From positions 620,001 to 684,000 of the forward strand of contig NZ_AP023243.1 in the NCBI RefSeq assembly GCF_016756495.1: 64,000 bases of DNA, read 5' to 3'. This document shows positions 57,815-64,000 of the stretch, one piece after another. This DNA comes from Mesorhizobium sp. 113-3-3 (GTDB lineage Bacteria; Pseudomonadota; Alphaproteobacteria; Rhizobiales; Rhizobiaceae). The notes under the pieces are model-generated. The model made no database searches. It was not told where the DNA came from and was given only the letters and a program-made list of their open reading frames with translations. The stretch's first letter is position 1. Each line of letters starts with the position of its first letter. The translations under genes were made by a program, and so were the position numbers.

Positions 57815-58160
57815 GCGGGTCCGGTCCGTATTGATTGGCGCCCCTGGCGCCTTCGAGAATGCCGCATTCCACCAAAAACCAGATCGCGCCGATAAAGGGC
57901 ACCAGGATGATCAGGCTCCACCAACCGGACTTGCCCCGATCATGCCAGCGCTTGGCGTAGACGGCGAAGACCGAATAGAGCATGGCGAGCGAGTAGATTA
58001 CATAGATAAAGCCGTAAGGCATTCGGTTGAATGTCGTGCCCAGTATGTTGTCAAGGATCATGGCGATCACCGCGCCGACGAAAATGACGCCCACGCAAGC
58101 CCAGAATTTGGCGCGGTTGATGCGACCCTCATAGCTGGTCAGCAGATATTTCCAGTCCAT
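57807..58160 (-). CDS. DUF805 membrane protein
   Basis: 117 residues with GGAGGGG upstream of the ATG. DUF805 features: YLLTSYEGRINRAKFWACVG, YAKRWHDRGKSGWWSLIILVP with conserved R-W-H-D, and GANQYGPDPL at the end. Four hydrophobic helices. A tandem paralogue of the 57437-57814 product; the two may form one membrane unit. Confidence 0.88.
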   Translation of the reverse strand: MDWKYLLTSYEGRINRAKFWACVGVIFVGAVIAMILDNILGTTFNRMPYGFIYVIYSLAMLYSVFAVYAKRWHDRGKSGWWSLIILVPFIGAIWFLVECGILEGARGANQYGPDPLA

Positions 58161-58232
58161 GTCACCCCTCCATGTTGAACCAGCGCGACGGATTGTCGCG
58201 CCGGCGGAAGGTGCGCCCGCCCGGCGGAAAGA

Positions 58233-59087
58233 TCAATCGCGCAGCAATTCGTTGATCGAGGTCTTCGAGCGGGTCTTGGCGTCGACGCGCTTGACGATGA
58301 CGGCGCAGTAGAGGCTGGGGCCGGGCTCGTTGTTTGGAAACTGCTTGCCGGGCATCGAGCCCGCGACGACGACCGAATTGGGCGGCACTTCGCCATAGAA
58401 GACCTCGCCGGTGGCGCGATCGACGATCTTGGTCGACTGGCCGATGAAGACGCCCATGCCAAGCACCGAGCCCTCACGCACGATGCAGCCCTCGACAACT
58501 TCCGAACGCGCGCCGATGAAGCAATTGTCCTCGATGATGGTGGGGCCGGCCTGCATCGGCTCCAGCACGCCGCCAATGCCGACGCCGCCCGACAGATGCA
58601 CGTTCTTGCCGATCTGGGCGCAGGAACCAACCGAGGCCCAGGTGTCGACCATGGTGCCCGTGTCGACATAGGCGCCGACATTGACGAAGGACGGCATCAG
58701 CACGGCGCCCGGGGCGACATAGGCGGAACGGCGCACGATCGACGACGGCACGGCGCGAAAACCCGCCTTCTCGAAATCGACGGCGCCCCAGCCGTCGAAC
58801 TTCGACGGCACCTTGTCCCACCAGACGGCCTCGCCCGGGCCACCCTTGATGATCTCCATCGGGTTGAGCCGGAAGGAGAGCAGCACGGCCTTCTTCAGCC
58901 ACTGGTTGACGTGCCACTTGCCGTCGGGCTGACGTTCGGCGACGCGGGCGGCGCCGCGGTCGAGCAGGTCGAGTGCCGACTGGATGGCGTCGCGCGTCTC
59001 GCCGCGGGTCGCGGTCGAAATCGTGTCGCGCTCCTCGAAGGCCTTCTCGATGGTCTTTTCGAGGCTCGCCAGATCGGGCTTCGACAT
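58233..59087 (-). CDS. dapD: 2,3,4,5-tetrahydropyridine-2,6-dicarboxylate N-succinyltransferase
   Basis: 284 residues. A helical N-terminal domain precedes the left-handed beta-helix of hexapeptide repeats (about 115-235: [20 protein letters not shown], then [20 protein letters not shown], then [20 protein letters not shown]). It transfers succinyl from succinyl-CoA in the succinylase branch of lysine/DAP synthesis, matching dapE nearby. Likely cotranscribed with the DUF805 pair that follows it by 72 nt. Confidence 0.96.
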   Translation of the reverse strand: MSKPDLASLEKTIEKAFEERDTISTATRGETRDAIQSALDLLDRGAARVAERQPDGKWHVNQWLKKAVLLSFRLNPMEIIKGGPGEAVWWDKVPSKFDGWGAVDFEKAGFRAVPSSIVRRSAYVAPGAVLMPSFVNVGAYVDTGTMVDTWASVGSCAQIGKNVHLSGGVGIGGVLEPMQAGPTIIEDNCFIGARSEVVEGCIVREGSVLGMGVFIGQSTKIVDRATGEVFYGEVPPNSVVVAGSMPGKQFPNNEPGPSLYCAVIVKRVDAKTRSKTSINELLRD

Positions 59088-59110
59088 GAATTCGCTCCAT
59101 TACCAAGCTG

Positions 59111-59238
59111 TTAAGGGGCTGCGCCTTAACCTGTTTTGAAAGTCGCGCGGACCCCAGGCATGCTTCGCCTGCCTGGGTCCTTGCATAAGCAGGTTCTTGT
59201 GGCAAAACCGCCGGATACTTCTGCGGAACCTGCTTATG
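59111..59238. repeat. Three consecutive hairpins between dapD and the LOG gene
   Basis: Hairpin A: TTAAGG (59111-59116) with CCTTAA (59124-59129). Hairpin B: GGACCCCAGGCA (59149-59160) with TGCCTGGGTCC (59170-59180), one bulge. Hairpin C: CATAAGCAGGTTC (59184-59196) with GAACCTGCTTATG (59226-59238), 13 perfect pairs around a 29-nt loop. Together they fill the divergent gap and leave little space for ordinary promoters. Confidence 0.75.
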
Positions 59239-59312
59239 TTAAGGCTCCATGGGGGTCAATCGCACCTGCGTCATGGGACGGCGCAGTCAAGGAAATTTGG
59301 ACGGGTAATTTG

Positions 59313-60158
59313 ATGACACCTATGGAAAAGGCGGGGTGGACGCCGCTGCCGCATTCGGACGAGGATCTGGAGCGGTCGAAAAGCGTTCCGGACACGCCGC
59401 AGACGCGGGCCGAGACCTACCGGCTTGCCTGGAACGATCCCGACTTCATGACGCGGCGCGAATTGCGCGCGGTGCGGCTGCAGCTCGAACTCCTGAAGCC
59501 GGAAATGATCCTGGCCGAACGCGGTATCCGTTCGACGGTGATCCTGTTCGGCGGCGCGCGCCTGCCCGAACCCGGCGGTGAGGCCTGGGCGGCCAAGAAC
59601 GAGACGCAGAAGAAGAACCTCGAGGAAAACAGCAAATATTACGAGGAGGCGCGCAAATTCGCCCGCCTGTGCTCGCAGCAGTCGGCCGCCTCATATTACC
59701 GCGAGTATGTCGTGGTGACCGGCGGCGGCCCCGGTGTGATGGAAGCGGGAAACCGCGGCGCCGACGATGTCGGCGCGCCGTCGATCGGGCTCAACATCGT
59801 GCTGCCGCATGAGCAGGCGCCGAACGCCTATGTGACGCCGGAGCTGTGCTTCAACTTCCACTATTTCGCCATCCGCAAGATGCATTTCGTCATGCGCGCC
59901 AAGGCGGTGGCGGTGTTTCCCGGCGGCTTCGGCACGATGGACGAGTTCTTCGAGACGCTGACGCTGATCCAGACCGGACGCATGGAGCGCGTGCCGGTGA
60001 TCCTGTTCGGCAAATCCTTCTGGAAACGGGCGATCAATCTCGATTTCCTCGCCGAGCAAGGCACGATCAGCCCCGGCGACCAGGACATCATCGATTTCGT
60101 CGACACCGCCGACGAGGCCTGGGGGATTGTCAGCCGGTTCTACAAGTTAGGGGAGTAA
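59313..60158 (+). CDS. LOG-family protein (putative cytokinin riboside monophosphate phosphoribohydrolase)
   Basis: 281 residues from ATG at 59313 (MTPMEKAGWTPL); ATG at 59322 is also possible. The LOG signature residues are present: GGGPGVMEAGNRGA and PGGFGTMDEFFE, the PGGxGTxxE motif. The N-terminal helical extension of about 95 residues marks the longer bacterial form, so activity may be AMP nucleosidase or phosphoribohydrolase, not necessarily cytokinin production. The TAA stop lies in the first copy of an octamer repeat. Confidence 0.88.
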   Translation: MTPMEKAGWTPLPHSDEDLERSKSVPDTPQTRAETYRLAWNDPDFMTRRELRAVRLQLELLKPEMILAERGIRSTVILFGGARLPEPGGEAWAAKNETQKKNLEENSKYYEEARKFARLCSQQSAASYYREYVVVTGGGPGVMEAGNRGADDVGAPSIGLNIVLPHEQAPNAYVTPELCFNFHYFAIRKMHFVMRAKAVAVFPGGFGTMDEFFETLTLIQTGRMERVPVILFGKSFWKRAINLDFLAEQGTISPGDQDIIDFVDTADEAWGIVSRFYKLGE

Positions 60159-60285
60159 GGGAGTAGGGCAGTAAGGCAGTAGGGGAAATCGATCTGGAAA
60201 GCAGAGCACGAGAACGCATTCCTACTGCCCTACTGCCCTACTGCCCTACTGCCCTACTGCCCTACTGCCCTACTGCCCTACTGCC
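60152..60285. repeat. Inverted tandem octamer repeat
   Basis: The right arm is eight perfect copies of CTACTGCC (60222-60285). The left arm is four degenerate copies of the reverse complement: GGAGTAAG, GGAGTAGG, GCAGTAAG, GCAGTAGG (60152-60183). The arms are 38 nt apart and can pair. The stop codon of the LOG gene (60156-60158) is in the first left copy and the stop of the convergent HAD gene (60280-60278) is in the last right copy. It is a likely variable-number repeat and bidirectional terminator. Confidence 0.92.
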
Positions 60286-60982
60286 CTGCGACTATCCCCG
60301 TCAAAAACCCCGCCAGATCGTCGGTGACAAAATCGACGTCGTCTTCCTGCGCGGGGTCGCGTTCCCAGATCTCGGCAAAGGTCGGCTCGAAATTGCGCGG
60401 CACCACCAGCACGGTGGTCATGCCCAGCGCCTTCGGCACCTCCAGGTTGCGGGCAAGATCCTCGAACATCACCGCATTGTGGCCGGTGACGGCGTGCAAC
60501 TCGGCGAACTTCTCGTAGGTCTGGCGCGCCGGCTTGGGGTTGAGGCCGGCGGCGACGATGTCGAAGATGTCGTCGAAATGGTCGAGGATGCCGAGCTGGC
60601 GCGCGGTGCGCTCGGCATGCTTGCGATCGCCATTGGTGAAGATGAACTTGCGGCCGGGAAGCTGGCGAATGGCGGTGCCCAGGACAGGGTCGGGCACCAG
60701 CCATGAATAGTCGATGTCATGGACCTTCTCGAGGAAATCATCGGGATCGATGCCATGGCGCGTCATCAGCCCGTTCAGCGTCGTGCCATATTCGAGATAA
60801 AGCTCCTTCTGCAGCTTGCGCGCCTCGTCGCGCGGCAGCGACAGCAGCTCCCCGACATAGGCCGTCATCTTGACATCGATCTGCGAGAACAGATTCGAAT
60901 GATGCGGATAGAGCGTGTTGTCGAGGTCGAACACCCAGTCGGTGACATGGGCGAAGCGGGCGGGATCAGGCTGCGTGGTCAT
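60278..60982 (-). CDS. HAD-superfamily pyrimidine 5'-nucleotidase-like phosphatase
   Basis: 234 residues from ATG at 60982 with AAGGAGCGC upstream. HAD motif I is VFDLDNTLYP (nucleophile D19, acid D21), motif II FIFTNGDRKHAERTA, motif III LNPKPARQTYEKF, motif IV VMFEDLARNLEVPKALG. This matches the SDT1/YjjG-like group (TIGR01993). Substrates are probably pyrimidine or other nucleoside monophosphates. The final residues and the stop come from the octamer repeat. Confidence 0.9.
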   Translation of the reverse strand: MTTQPDPARFAHVTDWVFDLDNTLYPHHSNLFSQIDVKMTAYVGELLSLPRDEARKLQKELYLEYGTTLNGLMTRHGIDPDDFLEKVHDIDYSWLVPDPVLGTAIRQLPGRKFIFTNGDRKHAERTARQLGILDHFDDIFDIVAAGLNPKPARQTYEKFAELHAVTGHNAVMFEDLARNLEVPKALGMTTVLVVPRNFEPTFAEIWERDPAQEDDVDFVTDDLAGFLTGIVAGQ

Positions 60983-61144
60983 GCGCTCCTTATGGCATGA
61001 AACGCGGATTCTGAAAGAGACTTTATCCACAACTTCCACGCGCTTTTAGTGGCATAAATGGCCGCACGATTCAAATTTTAAGCAACCGGGAAAGTTGGCC
61101 TTCAGGGCTTGCTGGCACAGAGACAGTCCTGTGGGGAGCCTGCG

Positions 61145-61906
61145 ATGAACAGCATCATTCTGAAATCCGCCGCTATCGCTTTCGCTTCCGTAGCCGCCTC
61201 TCTTCTTCTGACGCTGATCATCGTTCCGGCGCTCGGATTCCCGGTCAACCGAACGATCTGGCTGACCTCGACGCTGTGCCCGCTGGTGCTTGCATGGGTG
61301 GCCTGCGCCAGCACCTTCTGGCAGAGCGACAGGTTGAAGAACGCGCACCGCGAACTGGCCCGGGCGCACGCCCAGCTTGCCGCCGCACACCGCCGCCTGT
61401 CGGAGAAGGCCAGCCGCGACGACATGACCGGAATGCTCAACCGCGAAAGCTTCTTTGCCGCGCTGGACGGCTCCCGGCGCAAGTCCGACCGCGGCGCGCT
61501 GCTGATCATCGACGCCGATCATTTCAAGAAGATCAACGACAGTTTCGGCCACCTGACCGGGGACGACGCGCTGCTGCTGATCGCCAGCGCCATCGAGCGC
61601 GGCGTGCGCAGCGGCGATGTGCTTGGCCGCATCGGCGGCGAGGAGTTCGGCGCGTTTCTGGTCGGCGCCACCGAGCAGGAAGCCAAGCGTGTCGCCGAGC
61701 GCATTCGCCGCGAGGTCGAGCTGATCCGCTTCAGGCCGGTCGATGAACGGACCATTCCGCTGACCGTCAGCATCGGCGGCACAGTCTGCGGCGAGGACGT
61801 CAACGTATCTGACCTGATGCGCGCGGCGGACCGGCGCCTCTACCAGGCCAAGCATCGCGGCCGCAACCTGACGATCCTCGATACCGACATTTCCGCGGCC
61901 GCCTGA
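61145..61906 (+). CDS. Membrane-anchored diguanylate cyclase (GGDEF)
   Basis: 253 residues from ATG at 61145. Two membrane helices (about 8-30 and 38-58), a short helical linker (60-88), then a GGDEF domain. The active site is GGEEF (164-168), preceded by an inhibitory-site RxxD motif RSGD (155-158), and DADHFKKINDSFGH (123-136) is intact. It therefore should make cyclic-di-GMP and be product-inhibited. No sensor domain is visible beyond the membrane hairpin. Divergent from the HAD gene. Confidence 0.92.
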   Translation: MNSIILKSAAIAFASVAASLLLTLIIVPALGFPVNRTIWLTSTLCPLVLAWVACASTFWQSDRLKNAHRELARAHAQLAAAHRRLSEKASRDDMTGMLNRESFFAALDGSRRKSDRGALLIIDADHFKKINDSFGHLTGDDALLLIASAIERGVRSGDVLGRIGGEEFGAFLVGATEQEAKRVAERIRREVELIRFRPVDERTIPLTVSIGGTVCGEDVNVSDLMRAADRRLYQAKHRGRNLTILDTDISAAA

Positions 61907-62055
61907 GCGGCCAGCCCGGCACACCCGGCCTGTTAAGGAATTTCTAACCCTGTTTGCATTCGGTTGTACCGCCTGGCGGCCTTTTCACTGCTTTGAGGCC
62001 TGGCTTGGCACGATACTGGCCTCTGTGACGACGCGTGTGCCGTTCGGGGAATGTC

Positions 62056-62274
62056 ATGCGCGCATCGAAGCCCCTATCCGAGAGACCTGTCATGAGTTTC
62101 TTCAAGAAAATGTCGCGCCGCACACTCGTGCAGGCGCTGATCGCCCTGCCTGCCATGTCCCTGTTCCGCAAGCTGCCCGAGGCCGACGCGGCCAATGCTG
62201 GTCAATCGCGGGCCGACCCGAATGAAATCGTCGAGGTCAATGGCTGGATCCTGAAGCGGAGCGACCTGGCATGA
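62056..62274 (+). CDS. Tat-signal mini-protein, probable small subunit of the downstream GMC enzyme
   Basis: 72 residues from ATG at 62056 (GGGGA 5 nt upstream; ATG at 62092 is an alternative). A twin-arginine pattern MSRRTLV is followed by a hydrophobic stretch (QALIALPAMSLF), then a short polar C-terminus (NEIVEVNGWILKRSDLA). The stop overlaps the GMC oxidoreductase start (ATGA). Gluconate and fructose dehydrogenases use a Tat-bearing small subunit to export a signal-less large subunit; this looks like a minimal version of that. Confidence 0.75.
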   Translation: MRASKPLSERPVMSFFKKMSRRTLVQALIALPAMSLFRKLPEADAANAGQSRADPNEIVEVNGWILKRSDLA

Positions 62275-63710
62275 TCTTCGACAGCTATGAGGCGTATCGC
62301 GCCGCCAACTTCAAACCGAAGGTATGCATCCTTGGCTCCGGCCCGGCCGGCACCACCATTGCCCGCAAGCTGGGCGCCGCCGGCATCCCGGTCGTGGTGC
62401 TGGAGGCCGGCTCGCGCGAGTTCAGCGACGAGTCGCAGGATTTCTACCGAGGCACCACGGTCGGCGATTTCTATTTCGACCTCGACATCACGCGGCTGCG
62501 CTATATGGGCGGCAGCTCCAACCACTGGGCTGGCTGGTGCCGGGTGCTCGACAAGCAGGATTTCGAGCCGAAGGCCTGGGCGCCCGACACCGGCTGGCCG
62601 ATCCGCCGCGCCAACATCGAGCCCTATCTGCCGGAGGTGCACGATATCCTCGAACTTCCCGACTTCCGGCCCGATGTGCCGATCTCGGACGACATACGCT
62701 GGGTGCAGCTGATCAAGAGCCCGGCGGTGCGCTTCGGCGAGAAATTCGCCGACGAGCTCGACAAGAGCCGCAACATCGCCGTCGTGCTCAACACCTATGC
62801 CACCGAGCTTGCCGGCGACGGTAAACGGGTGACCGGCGCCAAACTATGGTCCAACGGCCAGGACGCCGGCGCCTTCAGCGCCGACTATTTCATCGTCTGC
62901 ACCGGCGGACTGGAGAATTCGCGGCTGCTTCTGTGGTCGAACCAGCGCTCCAACGGCGGCGTGGTGCCGAACGCCACGGCACTTGGCCGCTACTGGATGG
63001 AGCATCCGACCTTCGAGGGCGGCAATGCCATCCTGGCCGACTACGGCGAGTTCGAGGTCGATGCCGTGAACGAGGCCTTCTTCTCGCCGACGCTGGCCGC
63101 GATGGAGCGTCTGCAAATCATGAATTTCGGCATCAGGCTGATCGAGACACCCTATGCCGGCGTCAAGCATGTCATTGCCGACCTCGCCTGCACGGCGCCC
63201 GACATGGCCGAATGGGTCGCCTATCAGCTCAGCCAGAACCTGCGCTGCGCGGCGCAGCTCTATGTCGCCTGGGAACAGGCGCCGCTGGCCTCCAACCAGA
63301 TCGAGCTGTCGAAGACCGATGTCGACCATGCCGGCGTACCGCGCATCGAGCTGCACTGGAAGAAATCGGAACTCGAGCGGCGCACGCTCGTCGAAGGCCT
63401 GAAGCTATTCGGCACGACGCTGATCGAGAAGGATCTCGGCCGCGTCCGTCTTATGGACTGGATCGCCAATGGCGAAGACTATCCGACCAACGAGGAGACC
63501 GCCGGACACCATCACATGGGCGGCACGCGCATGGGCACCGACGTCACCACGAGCGTGGTGGACGCCAACTGCAAGGTGCACGGCATGGACAATCTCTATG
63601 TCGGCGGCTCCTCGGTGTTCTGCACGTCCGGTCAAGCCAACCCGACGACGACGATCACCGCGCTGGCCTGCCGGCTGGGCGACCATCTGAGCAAGGTGGT
63701 CGCTGTCTGA
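62271..63710 (+). CDS. GMC-family FAD oxidoreductase
   Basis: 479 residues. The FAD dinucleotide motif is VCILGSGPAGTTIARKLGAA near the N-terminus, then LRYMGGSSNHWAGWC, the active-site region AGHHHMGGTRMGTD and the C-terminal NPTTTITALACRLGDHL. These match membrane or periplasmic sugar/alcohol dehydrogenases of the GMC_oxred_C group. It has no signal peptide of its own, but the preceding Tat mini-protein could carry it out. No cytochrome subunit is next to it, so the electron acceptor is unknown. Confidence 0.88.
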   Translation: MIFDSYEAYRAANFKPKVCILGSGPAGTTIARKLGAAGIPVVVLEAGSREFSDESQDFYRGTTVGDFYFDLDITRLRYMGGSSNHWAGWCRVLDKQDFEPKAWAPDTGWPIRRANIEPYLPEVHDILELPDFRPDVPISDDIRWVQLIKSPAVRFGEKFADELDKSRNIAVVLNTYATELAGDGKRVTGAKLWSNGQDAGAFSADYFIVCTGGLENSRLLLWSNQRSNGGVVPNATALGRYWMEHPTFEGGNAILADYGEFEVDAVNEAFFSPTLAAMERLQIMNFGIRLIETPYAGVKHVIADLACTAPDMAEWVAYQLSQNLRCAAQLYVAWEQAPLASNQIELSKTDVDHAGVPRIELHWKKSELERRTLVEGLKLFGTTLIEKDLGRVRLMDWIANGEDYPTNEETAGHHHMGGTRMGTDVTTSVVDANCKVHGMDNLYVGGSSVFCTSGQANPTTTITALACRLGDHLSKVVAV

Positions 63711-63724
63711 GCAGCCTGGAACAG

Positions 63725-63745
63725 CCGCGCCCGCGACGGGCGCGG
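63725..63745. terminator. Hairpin between convergent genes
   Basis: A perfect 9-bp stem with arms CCGCGCCCG (63725-63733) and CGGGCGCGG (63737-63745), 3-nt loop, 15 nt after the GMC stop and 8 nt from the convergent gene's stop. No T tract follows on either strand, so it may act only as a partial terminator or mRNA end protector. Confidence 0.5.
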
Positions 63746-63752
63746 ATGCTCG

Positions 63753-64000
63753 TCAGGTCGATGGTTTTTCGAGCGGCGCCAGGTCGGCGCGGTAGCGCGT
63801 CATGGCGCGGGTCGTGCGCGAACCGAAGCGGATGAAGAACGGCAGCATCAGGTCGCGCAGGAACAAAGCGACGCGGCCTTTCACCTGCTTTTGCGAGCCG
63901 ATCCGCCGGCTGACCTTGACGATATGCTCGACGCGGTCCTGGCGCAGCGCCTGGAAGGCGGCGAAGGCCTGGGCCGGTAGCGGCGTCGCATCCAGGCACG
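63753..64000 (-). CDS. Probable FAD-dependent monooxygenase, C-terminal end only
   Basis: The frame enters from the right edge and stops at 63753; 82 residues are visible. The sequence DRVEHIVKVSRRIGSQKQVK followed by LFLRDLMLPFFIRFGSRTTR and a polar tail is typical of the C-terminal helices of PF01494 aromatic-ring or UbiH-like flavin monooxygenases, where an R-V-x-x-x-V-x-x-S-R-x-x-G pattern is common. No cofactor motif can be seen because the N-terminus lies outside. Convergent with the GMC gene. Confidence 0.6.
   Translation of the reverse strand, partial: CLDATPLPAQAFAAFQALRQDRVEHIVKVSRRIGSQKQVKGRVALFLRDLMLPFFIRFGSRTTRAMTRYRADLAPLEKPST

Noticed and set aside
60222-60285. Possible CRISPR array
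   Set aside because: The repeats are 8 bp, directly adjacent and without spacers, and no cas genes are nearby.

Overview
The window is high-GC alphaproteobacterial chromosome, most likely a Rhizobiales member close to Mesorhizobium. This rests on the density of ABC uptake operons, the tightly overlapping ATGA/GTGA gene junctions, several families of rhizobial-type intergenic palindromes, and a housekeeping block (def-fmt-truA-dapE-dapD). I saw no rRNA, tRNA, CRISPR array, prophage or intact insertion sequence. Species is inference; no 16S or other marker is present.

Layout. 1-2277: an AraC-type regulator cut by the left edge, then a MATE exporter. 2348-9616 (minus strand): one long operon with a complete branched-chain-type ABC importer (LivGFHMK order), a cyclase-family hydrolase, a class V PLP enzyme and an XRE-cupin regulator. 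9617-10077: a decayed permease fragment and the frameshifted tail of a hydrolase gene. 10078-15252: the hydrolase divergent from an AraC/GyrI-like regulator, then an amino-acid ABC operon (two permeases, binding protein, agmatinase-like ureohydrolase, no ATPase) divergent from a LysR gene at 15462. 16572-26590: pncB, a polytopic membrane protein whose start lies in a repeat, a second Liv-type importer, an ion antiporter and pncA. 26888-34039: a tightly coupled six-gene operon with a molybdenum hydroxylase (FAD subunit plus fused Fe-S/Mo subunit), a 6-hydroxynicotinate-reductase-like Fe-S protein, a UPF0280 protein, an AA_synth/DUF1185 protein and a MarR regulator. I read this as an N-heteroaromatic (possibly nicotinate) catabolic module. 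34311-39415: a ribose-type sugar ABC operon with a divergent LacI regulator and visible LacI operators.

39431-50740 is a mixed region: inositol-monophosphatase family enzyme, two luciferase-like monooxygenases, arylamine N-acetyltransferase, AI-2E family transporter, a Gdx-type SMR guanidinium exporter preceded by a guanidine-II (mini-ykkC) riboswitch, a 41-aa protein, transglutaminase-like protein, CDF transporter, GFA protein, methyltransferase and RmuC. 50844-60982 is housekeeping: def, fmt, a GNAT, truA, dapE, a PanE-like reductase, two DUF805 proteins, dapD, a LOG-family protein and a HAD phosphatase; the last two end inside a striking inverted octamer repeat. 61145-64000: a membrane diguanylate cyclase, a two-gene unit of a Tat-signal mini-protein plus a GMC oxidoreductase, and the C-terminal end of a probable flavin monooxygenase.

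The observations I rate highest are the guanidine-II riboswitch in front of gdx, the Mo-hydroxylase/HNR/UPF0280/DUF1185 operon, the Liv + cyclase + Cys-lacking class V enzyme operon, the Tat hitchhiker pair, the permease remnant with two offsetting frameshifts, and the octamer repeat that supplies the stop codons of two convergent genes.
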